NCBI GenBank assembly: GCA_007644065.1
Contig: VJWN01000015.1
Location: forward strand, 356,658 to 420,657
DNA from: Margaritispora aquatica
Taxonomy: Eukaryota > Ascomycota > Leotiomycetes > Helotiales > Discinellaceae
DNA: 64,000 bases
Reading direction: 5' to 3'
Shown one piece after another: positions 56,431-64,000 of this stretch (position 1 is its first letter; each line of letters begins with the position of its first letter). The notes beneath the pieces are model-generated. The model did not search any database and was not told where the DNA came from. It worked only from the letters and a program-made list of their open reading frames with translations. The translations under genes were made by a program, and so were the position numbers.

Positions 56431-57703
56431 ATGACAGAGCCTCAAGTCGTTGTTGCTGATTCTGTTCCGGCAATCGAAGCAGAGTCTGATGAGTACGTCC
56501 ACGACTCTGGCATTGATGCAGAGTCCATCGCCCACTCAACCACTACCATTGGCACGAGTGTCTTGAAATATCGAGAGGAGAATGGGAGAACTTATCATGC
56601 TTATAAGGTATTTCTCACATTACTCGACCTGTATTACACGCCTTACTAGTCAATGCTATCAATATTGTCTTTGTGAAAGGACAAAACTAAGCATGAATCA
56701 GGACGGCTCATATGCGTTTCCAAATGATGAGGAGGAGAGCGACCGCCTCGACTTACAACATCATGAGTTTATGATCACCTTTGACAATAAACTCTTTACG
56801 GCTCCAATTGCCAAAGACAAGATTCTTCATCGTGTTCTTGATGTTGGCACAGGCACAGGTATCTGGGCCATCGATTTTGCGGACGAGCATCCAGAAAGTA
56901 CTGTCCTGGGAGTGGATTTGAGTCCAATACAGCCTTGGTTCCTACCCCCAAACTTAGTAAGCGCCTCCCAATAGGGTTTTAAAATATACAATAGGCGCTA
57001 ATCGGGAGCAGTCCTTCGAGATTGACGACATTGACGCGGCTTGGACCTTTAAGAACAAATTCGATTTTATCTACAGTAGGATGATGATTGGTTCCTTAGC
57101 AGATATTCCAAAGTTTTTCGATCAGGCCCTTGCGAACCTCACTCCAGGTGGCTGGCTTGAGATGGCCGACATTGCTTATCCCGTTAAGCTGAACGATGGA
57201 GCGTTCCCAAAAGATTCAGCGCACGTCAAGTGGTCGGCGCTTTGCGAAGAGGGATTCCAGAAGATTGGGCGTGACGCCAGTTGTGCCAGGTACTATAAGG
57301 ACCAGATGATCGCTGCTGGGTTCACGAATGTAACGGAGACGAAGTACATGTGGCCTACTAATAAGTGGCCAAAGGACAAGAAGCTGAAGGAGATTGGTAA
57401 GTTAGTTTATGATGCTGGGAAGTGAACTCCATGAAAGTGATTTTGCTAACGATGTGACTACAGGTATGTGGCAGCTGGAAAACTTGACCTCGGGGATGGA
57501 AGCTATCAGTGTTGGTATCTTTACTCGGGTCTTGGGTTGGGAGAAGGATGAGTTTGATGCCTTCCTGTTGGAGGTGAAAGCAGAATTGAGGGATACCAAA
57601 GTGCATTCTTACTATGATGTGTGAGTTGAAAGCGATGCGTTTTTGATTGTGAAGTGAATCTAACTTAAACAGATTTGTTGTCACTGGACAGGCTCCAGAA
57701 TAA
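56431..57703 (+). CDS. LaeA-like SAM-dependent methyltransferase
   Basis: Five exons (56431-56607, 56702-56956, 57012-57396, 57464-57620, 57673-57703) give 334 residues. After an acidic disordered N-terminus comes KYREENGRTYHAYKDGSY, a block typical of LaeA-like and TAM-type fungal methyltransferases. Motif I is VLDVGTGTGIWAIDFA, with the acidic motif VLGVDLSPIQP. Further conserved parts are FEIDDIDAAWTF, FDFIYSRMM and LTPGGWLEMADI. The C-terminus ends VTGQAPE, close to the family end. The acceptor of intron 2 is chosen at 57010-57011 because it alone keeps phase and gives the expected continuation. Members methylate small molecules or, as LaeA, regulate secondary metabolism. No biosynthetic cluster is adjacent, so the substrate is open. 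Confidence 0.88.
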
Positions 57704-58493
57704 ATTGACGGTAGATTAGCAGCTCAGACTCAAGTCAAATTATTTCACTCATTGGACCTGTTCAGCTTACGACATATGCTAAGGAACTTTTACGAAAACT
57801 GCTCAGGCTACATATGAATACTTCTTTCACCACTCCTCTTTATTTACCTACAATACGGATTTAGAAGAATGTATACCACCACCTCATAGTCCCCCCTCAA
57901 CCAGAAACTACCTAGGGTATGTAGAGTGGCAACCTTAATCGAGACTCTGATATTAAAGTGATTTGTTGTCTGCCTTAATTACCTAGTTTTCTACATGTCT
58001 TGTCCAACATACCCTTGACCTACCTACTGAACTAGCCAGCTGGGTAACTACTAGTTACCTACCTACCTGGGTAGCTAAGATGGTGACGGGAGTACTTTTG
58101 AAATCACATGATCTCGCTAAACCAAGCAGTCATGTGTGCTCTTTCCCCATTCGATCGGGATTGCTGCAGACAGAATGCAGCGCGTATGCAGGCATTCTCT
58201 TTCGCTCTTTCAATTGCTGGTATCTGCCTTACTTAGGTTTCAGATCTCCAACGCCCCTCTAAACTAATTCTATGTGCAAACAAAGAATTCATTTCTTGAC
58301 AGACTTAAAGGCGACGATCTATCTAACCTCCATCTCAACTTTGCAAAATTCTCGCACTTCTGCAGAGTACCAGAGAATTCACAACTCTATTTAGTTGAAG
58401 CTTTCTCGTTGACTTGCATGTTAGGCTGGTGGATTGGCAACATTCTGCCAACATGGCGTAAGGCTTCAGCTTCAACATTATTTTCAAGATTGC
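57704..58493. other. Intergenic with CTACC-rich DNA
   Basis: No gene is firmly supported. A perfect 8+1+8 palindrome lies at 58043-58059, followed by tandem CTAC words. An upstream exon of the helicase gene could lie here. Confidence 0.45.
58043..58059. repeat. Palindrome with 8-nt arms
   Basis: GGTAACTA and TAGTTACC flank a single C, a perfect inverted repeat in CTACC-rich intergenic DNA. Confidence 0.6.
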
Positions 58494-61400
58494 ATGCTAA
58501 AACCCGCGTTACATAGATCTTGTAGGGAGTTTCAAAAGCTAGGTCGCTGTAAATATGGTGCCAAATGTAAATTCAGCCATGGAGATGATGTCATCCCACC
58601 GAACAAGAGGTCCCATCGACCTGCCGCAGAAGCTACAACAGAGGAGAAGGACTTCAGAGAATGGACATACATGATACCTAGGCAGAACTCAACGTCTCAT
58701 CGACCCGTGGATATGAAGACTTTCTTTGAGAATGGGCACAATCTGGTTGAAGCACTGGATATTGGCATGCGTCAACGTGTTATCCAGAAGCTTGGAGAAG
58801 AGACGGGGTTGCAGATGATCAAGGGGCTGGTAGATCGCGTCTCTCAATCTCATGGTGCCGCTGCCATTACTATCTTCAAGGACTGCACGCTTCCATTTTT
58901 CAGGATCATCTCAAACCAAGGAGTATTATCATCACTCTTGCTCGAGAATCAAGTTGCTACCATTTACAATTTCCTCTATGGGCCGAGCGGTAACCGAGGC
59001 CTATCTTTGTTTCAACCAACTGCCGATGCTCTGAAGAGTCTCATCCAAGTTCAAGGAGTGAACGAGCGAGAGATTTCTATAGCTGGTATATCATCTACAC
59101 TTGCGGTGCTTGACCGCATGATCGAACTCAATCAGAATGCTCAAGTTGTAGAAGGATTTACCACCATTGCAAAGACGATGTCAGAATATATCCCAGACAA
59201 TCTTATGACAGTCAACGTACAACAGTCACTCACTCGAATCAAACGCCGCCTTCAAATTGGCTCTTCATTGCCACTCGCCTCGAGCCAGCTAAAGCCACAA
59301 AGCACCATCATTCCAGTTTTCGAGCTCCCTGTTGATCTTCCAGGACGTCTCTCGCCTAATGGTCCACGTCACGATAATGACCACGCAAATATTCGCGACA
59401 TCAAGATTCTGCCCACTACTCAAGAGATTGCATCTATCCGACAAGAGTATCTCCCAACTGTGGGATCAACCCAGCACCACCTATCCGGTCTTCCTGGTCT
59501 CCTCGATCGGCAATTCCGCTTACTCCATGAGGATACTGTGGGACCATTAAAAGATGCTGCCCGCGAGGAAGTAGCAAGACTAAGTAATAATGCCATCCAC
59601 AACATCCAGAGTTCTCAGAGGCAAGGTGTTCGGAAGAGTATCTATCACAACTTTCGCTTCTCCGGAATCCGGCTTGATCGCAGAAGAGGCTTTCAGGTTA
59701 CTGCTGAGTTTGATCAGCCACCCCAGGTGCGAAGCAAGACTGTAAAAAACAGAAAGGAATGGTGGGAATCCAGCAAGCTTCTACAAATTGACTCGTTGGT
59801 TTGTTTCGTTTCTGCAGCCGGTACTGTCATCTTTTTCTCGGTTGCTGATCCAATATTGAGTCGCAGAAAGGAGAAGGACGAAGACAAGACAGAACGAAAG
59901 GAGAAATACGACGAGCAAGCCAACACGACTAGCCTTTTTATCCATCCACAGACCGCTTCAGTGACGCTGTGTTTGGCAGAGTACAAGGAAGAAGATGTGG
60001 CATGGATAGCGAAAACTCTCGCTTCAAACGCTAAGGCTCGGCAGTCCCTAGTAGAGTTTCCTGGTATTCTTCTTCCCTCATTCCAACCTACGTTAAAGGC
60101 ACTTCAGGCCATGAGCAAATCGCTCAATCTTCCATTTCCCGAAATCATTGCACCAGAACCGGACACCACGATCACGTTGAAGCCTCCCGCATATGCTACC
60201 CGTGGCTTCAGTTTCAAGCTTGACGACTTAGCAGGAGAGCCATTAACTTTGACACCTGGAAAGGCATTCGATTTTCATGCGTTAAAAAATAGCAAGTGCA
60301 CTCTCGATGATACTCAACAAAATGCCGTGATACAGGCTTTGAGCACGGAGTTGGCACTGGTCCAAGGACCTCCGGGCACAGGCAAAAGTTTTACTGGCGT
60401 GAAAATCATCCAAATTCTTCTTTCGAACAAGAGAGCGGCAAAATTAGGGCCTATTGTATGTGTGTGCTATACAAACCATGCGCTCGATCAACTTCTTGAG
60501 CACTTAGTCAAAGACGGTGTGAGGCAGATCATTCGTCTAGGATCGAGATCAAAATCGGAAATATTACAAAGCGTAACGATCAATTCTGTCAGAAAGAATA
60601 TTGTTCCCTCCAAACACGAGAAAGCTAGTAAATGGGACTGCAATCGGGCGATTGATGAGGTTGTCAAAGAGGTCGAAGCACTCTTGCCTAGCCTGAATAA
60701 TCCAACATCCTGGATCAATGTGAGGGATTATCTTCAGGAGAATCATCACCGGCATTTCCAGCAATTGTTCGGAAAGGAAGTTGATGAGAATGGGTATCGA
60801 GAGGTCAAGGGGAGAAGATTTCGGGCTGTAGAGTCATGGCTTCAAAATGCACCTAAAAACCGTGCTAGCAATCGTCCGATCGGTCAACTGAAGAGTATGT
60901 CGCTGCACGACTTGTCCAAGACTGAACGCTTGGCTTTGCATAAGCACTGGATCTCACAGCACACAGCTGAGCTTACGACAAAGCTCATACGCTACATCGA
61001 ATCATACCATGAGGCCAAGTCTGATCTCGACAAATGTCACAGCGAGCTTGATCTTCGATGCCTTCAAGAGGCTCAAATCATCGGCGTCACAACTTCAGGG
61101 CTTGCTCGCAATCTCAATCTGTTGCAGCGAACAGGAGCCAAGGTCATGCTTTGCGAAGAAGCAGGTGAAGTGCTTGAGGCACATACCCTCACAGCTCTTT
61201 TACCAGGTATCGAACATGCGATCCTCATTGGTGATCATGAGCAACTCCGCCCTCAAATCAACAACTACGAACTCCAGCATGATAACCCGAGAGGTGAAAA
61301 ATACTCACTGGATATCTCGCTCTTCGAGAGATTGGTACGGCCTAAACCTGGAGCACCACAGGTTCCCTTGAGCTCGCTGAAGACTCAAAGACGCATGCAT

Positions 61401-64000
61401 CCGTCTATTTCTGAGCTAGTTAGAGTTCCTATTTACCCAGATCTTGAAGACCATCCCACGGTGGCAGAATATCCAGAGATTGATGGCATGAGAAAACGTC
61501 TATTTTGGTTGAATCACCAAGAAAAAGAGGACCAGCGAACTGACCAAATGGCATCGCTGTCTCGAAGTAATGCATTTGAGATTGAAATGGTCGCTGCTCT
61601 GGTCTCCCACCTCGTAAGACAAGGAGTTTACGCACCCAACGATATTGCAGTTCTCACACCATACTTGGGGCAATTACAAAAGATCAAGAAAAGGCTTGCA
61701 AATTCTTTTGAAATCGTGATTGGTGATCGCGATCTAGATGATCTCGCTGCACAGGGCCTGTTGGATGATATTGCTGCTGAGTCCAGCGCTGACACGCTTG
61801 GGCCTAAGAAGGTTCAGAGAACAACTTTGTTGAATTCACTGAGGATCGCATCAGTCGACAATTTTCAGGGAGATGAAGCAAAGGTAATTGTCATATCTCT
61901 CGTCAGATGCAACGACAATCGGCAGTGTGGCTTCCTAAAGACCTCAAATCGAATCAACGTCCTGCTGAGTCGAGCTAGACATGGGATGTACATTATTGGA
62001 AATGCGGATACCGCTCGACCTGTCAAGATGTGGGATAAAGTTTTAACGATTCTCGAACGAGACGACAACATTGGTAAAACTCTTGCACTATGCTGCCCTC
62101 GTCACAAAGACACATCCATCGAAGTCTCGACACCAGATGATTTCGTTCGCTTTGCGCCAGAAGGTGGCTGTTCCGAGAAGTGTAAAGAGCGATTACCTTG
62201 TGGGCATGCATGCATCAATAGGTGTCATTCCGGGCCATTGCACAATGCAGTTCGCTGTCTAGAAAGATGCCCGAGGACCAAGAAGGGTTGTGAGCATGAA
62301 TGTCCCAAGGTCTGTGGGGATCGATGCGATGAGAAATGCCAAGTCAAGGTTCCCGATATTCAACTGCCCTGCGGACACATTAGCAACGGAATCAAATGTC
62401 ACCAAGCTCAGCAACCTAAGACATATGACTGCCATACCAAGGTTCAGCAAGAAATGAAGGCTTGCGGACATACTATCGCAGTCAAATGCCGTCAACTACC
62501 CCTCAAAATTGATCATCCTTGCTCAGCACAATGTACTGATATCCTACCATGTGGCCATGAATGCACACGTCTATGTATGTCCTGTAATACTGCCGTGGAA
62601 GGGAAGATCACATCAAAGAATCACCACACTTGTCAAACAAAGTGCGCTAGGCCATATAGCACTTGTCGACATAGCTGTACATCTAATTGCCACGGCGAGG
62701 TGCCCTGTCCGCCGTGCGAATCGCGTTGCGAAGTCAGCTGTAGTCACTCAAAATGCAATAAACTGTGTAAAGAACCCTGCGCACCTTGTGCAGAAGCCTG
62801 TTCGTGGTCATGCTCTCATCGTGGGCGCTGTCCATTGCCCTGTGCGATCCCATGCGATATCCTGCCTTGTCCTGAACGCTGTGCCGAGATACTGGAGTGT
62901 GGGCATCGATGTCCTTCAATTTGTGGAGAGACTTGCCCTAGCTCTCGTTCATGTCAAATTTGCTGCAGTGAATCCGTGAGGGAAATGGTTGTAGACTATA
63001 TCATGCAGTCGACCTATGCGGAGATTGATCTGGATGAGACTCCTTGTATCGTGCCGGTTTGCGGTCATATTCTGACTTTGGAGAGCATGGATGGCCATAT
63101 GAGCATGGGTGATTTTTACACAAAAGACGATCAAGATGTCATTATAGGGCTGAAGAACACAGCCGAGCCGTTCTCTGCATCCGGCATGAAGAGTTGTCCG
63201 ACATGTCGTGCTCCTCTGCGGTCACTTAACCGATACAACCGCATTAGTCGGCGTGCACTAATTGACGAGTCCACCAAGAAGTTCATCGTATGGGCAAATT
63301 CTAGTTTCTTGCCACTTGTCACGAAAATGCAAGAATTGGAACTTCGGTTAAGCAAGGCTCCTACGCAGAAACTCGGAGACCAGTCAACGACTGTCATCGC
63401 TTCCAAGAAAACCATTAAGTTAGAAGGGTCAAGCGATGAGCATTTCGCTCTTGTACGCAATCACCTCGGCGTAGCAACTGTTCAACTTGCCCTCAGTAAT
63501 CTTAGACAAGACATCAGACGATTCCTGAGGCTAGTCGATGAGCGCGAGCAACCCTTTAGCCGAATCTACGATTTAGCTCAAGATGCACGACGCCACCGTG
63601 GTGTTAATGCTACTTTTGAGTCTCGCGTTGACGTACTGCAGACTCGTCATCGACTTCTGACAACCGCACTACTCATTCGTTGCGATTACACAGTTCTGGT
63701 AACCTTCCTCGAAGCTCGCGAGAACGGTGGCTTGGAGAAGCCTCAACTCGACCTTAGCAAGTGCAGACGCGAATGTGAGCTCTTAATCGCCGATGCGGAG
63801 AGCAGCAAGCAGCCCGCCAGCGAAGTAGAAGGTCACCTCTACTGGGCCCGCCTCACCGGTCTCGAGCGGAGATTCCCCCTTGCCACCTCTCCACCCGATA
63901 TCATTACACAGCTCCTCACAGAAGGCAGGCAACACTTGCATACGGCACGCGATCTCTGCACAACATACCCAGGTCAAACAAAGGGCCAGTCCTCCGAAAT
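58494..64000 (+). CDS. CCCH / SF1 helicase / NFX1-type zinc-finger protein (partial)
   Basis: The frame is open from the ATG at 58494 to the window end, at least 1835 codons with no intron and no stop, so the 3' end is missing. A CCCH zinc finger lies at residues 10-29 (Cys10, Cys19, Cys25, His29; spacing 8-5-3). The SF1/UPF1-like helicase core follows: Walker A GPPGTGKS (residues 625-632), then VCYTNHALDQLL, Walker-B-like CEEAGEV (near 888), ILIGDHEQLRP, SLKTQRRMHP, VDNFQGDEAKVIV (near 1124) and NRINVLLSRARHGMYI. Residues ~1226-1500 form a Cys/His-rich array of NFX1-type fingers (LPCGHACINRCH, LPCGHECTRLC, LECGHRCPSICGETC). This layout matches ZNFX1 and the fission-yeast RNAi helicase Hrr1 class, which act with Argonaute and RNA-dependent RNA polymerase. 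A role in RNA silencing is inferred from homology. An upstream exon is possible. Confidence 0.9.
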   Translation, partial: MLKPALHRSCREFQKLGRCKYGAKCKFSHGDDVIPPNKRSHRPAAEATTEEKDFREWTYMIPRQNSTSHRPVDMKTFFENGHNLVEALDIGMRQRVIQKLGEETGLQMIKGLVDRVSQSHGAAAITIFKDCTLPFFRIISNQGVLSSLLLENQVATIYNFLYGPSGNRGLSLFQPTADALKSLIQVQGVNEREISIAGISSTLAVLDRMIELNQNAQVVEGFTTIAKTMSEYIPDNLMTVNVQQSLTRIKRRLQIGSSLPLASSQLKPQSTIIPVFELPVDLPGRLSPNGPRHDNDHANIRDIKILPTTQEIASIRQEYLPTVGSTQHHLSGLPGLLDRQFRLLHEDTVGPLKDAAREEVARLSNNAIHNIQSSQRQGVRKSIYHNFRFSGIRLDRRRGFQVTAEFDQPPQVRSKTVKNRKEWWESSKLLQIDSLVCFVSAAGTVIFFSVADPILSRRKEKDEDKTERKEKYDEQANTTSLFIHPQTASVTLCLAEYKEEDVAWIAKTLASNAKARQSLVEFPGILLPSFQPTLKALQAMSKSLNLPFPEIIAPEPDTTITLKPPAYATRGFSFKLDDLAGEPLTLTPGKAFDFHALKNSKCTLDDTQQNAVIQALSTELALVQGPPGTGKSFTGVKIIQILLSNKRAAKLGPIVCVCYTNHALDQLLEHLVKDGVRQIIRLGSRSKSEILQSVTINSVRKNIVPSKHEKASKWDCNRAIDEVVKEVEALLPSLNNPTSWINVRDYLQENHHRHFQQLFGKEVDENGYREVKGRRFRAVESWLQNAPKNRASNRPIGQLKSMSLHDLSKTERLALHKHWISQHTAELTTKLIRYIESYHEAKSDLDKCHSELDLRCLQEAQIIGVTTSGLARNLNLLQRTGAKVMLCEEAGEVLEAHTLTALLPGIEHAILIGDHEQLRPQINNYELQHDNPRGEKYSLDISLFERLVRPKPGAPQVPLSSLKTQRRMHPSISELVRVPIYPDLEDHPTVAEYPEIDGMRKRLFWLNHQEKEDQRTDQMASLSRSNAFEIEMVAALVSHLVRQGVYAPNDIAVLTPYLGQLQKIKKRLANSFEIVIGDRDLDDLAAQGLLDDIAAESSADTLGPKKVQRTTLLNSLRIASVDNFQGDEAKVIVISLVRCNDNRQCGFLKTSNRINVLLSRARHGMYIIGNADTARPVKMWDKVLTILERDDNIGKTLALCCPRHKDTSIEVSTPDDFVRFAPEGGCSEKCKERLPCGHACINRCHSGPLHNAVRCLERCPRTKKGCEHECPKVCGDRCDEKCQVKVPDIQLPCGHISNGIKCHQAQQPKTYDCHTKVQQEMKACGHTIAVKCRQLPLKIDHPCSAQCTDILPCGHECTRLCMSCNTAVEGKITSKNHHTCQTKCARPYSTCRHSCTSNCHGEVPCPPCESRCEVSCSHSKCNKLCKEPCAPCAEACSWSCSHRGRCPLPCAIPCDILPCPERCAEILECGHRCPSICGETCPSSRSCQICCSESVREMVVDYIMQSTYAEIDLDETPCIVPVCGHILTLESMDGHMSMGDFYTKDDQDVIIGLKNTAEPFSASGMKSCPTCRAPLRSLNRYNRISRRALIDESTKKFIVWANSSFLPLVTKMQELELRLSKAPTQKLGDQSTTVIASKKTIKLEGSSDEHFALVRNHLGVATVQLALSNLRQDIRRFLRLVDEREQPFSRIYDLAQDARRHRGVNATFESRVDVLQTRHRLLTTALLIRCDYTVLVTFLEARENGGLEKPQLDLSKCRRECELLIADAESSKQPASEVEGHLYWARLTGLERRFPLATSPPDIITQLLTEGRQHLHTARDLCTTYPGQTKGQSSE

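Noticed and set aside
56431..57703. Secondary-metabolite gene cluster around the LaeA-like methyltransferase
   Set aside because: No polyketide synthase, peptide synthetase, terpene cyclase or cluster transporter is visible nearby.
62509..62979. 156-codon plus-strand frame in the zinc-finger region
   Set aside because: It is an out-of-frame shadow of the Cys/His-rich NFX1 array.

Overview
The window is nuclear DNA of a filamentous ascomycete (Pezizomycotina; a leotiomycete-type fungus would fit, but that placement is inference). Support comes from genes split by short introns of 47-193 nt with GT-AG or GC-AG ends, a dispersed single 5S rRNA gene, an intron-containing tRNA-Ser, AT-rich stop-filled islands that look RIP-mutated, and fungus-specific families (HET, 2EXR, FIG1, SLD2, LaeA-like methyltransferase, class II peroxidase). 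Exon boundaries were worked out by hand from splice motifs and frame continuity.

Region 1 (1-13 kb) is mostly secreted or surface proteins: a class II haem peroxidase (2039-3441), a CE1-type serine esterase (4522-5466), a Ser/Thr-rich secreted protein (5914-8433, minus), an EI24/RRT8-like membrane protein (10050-10980) and a two-domain fasciclin protein with a GPI-like tail (11618-12988, minus). Region 2 (13-24.4 kb) is gene-poor at first, with tandem repeats and a decayed SRPK-type kinase (17303-18046). It then carries two proteins of unknown function (19464-20751; 21175-23152, minus).

Region 3 (24.4-38.8 kb) holds an NTF2/SnoaL-like protein, an arrestin-like protein between two AT-rich islands, a PHO84-type phosphate transporter and a GAP1-type amino-acid permease transcribed divergently across 2.8 kb, and a 5S rRNA gene. 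Region 4 (38.8-44.8 kb) holds the most unusual gene. It is a 1182-residue intronless multidomain protein with a laminin-G-like domain, five LGFP repeats, a C2-like domain and a cysteine-peptidase-like domain, convergent with a HET-domain gene.

Region 5 (46.5-64 kb) is mainly housekeeping and regulation: a one-cysteine mitochondrial peroxiredoxin, a 2EXR protein, FIG1, SLD2 head-to-head with a RING protein, tRNA-Ser(UGA), a LaeA-like methyltransferase, and the first 5.5 kb of a CCCH/SF1-helicase/NFX1-zinc-finger protein that runs off the window. No CRISPR, phage or bacterial operon is present. No secondary-metabolite backbone gene is visible near the LaeA-like gene.
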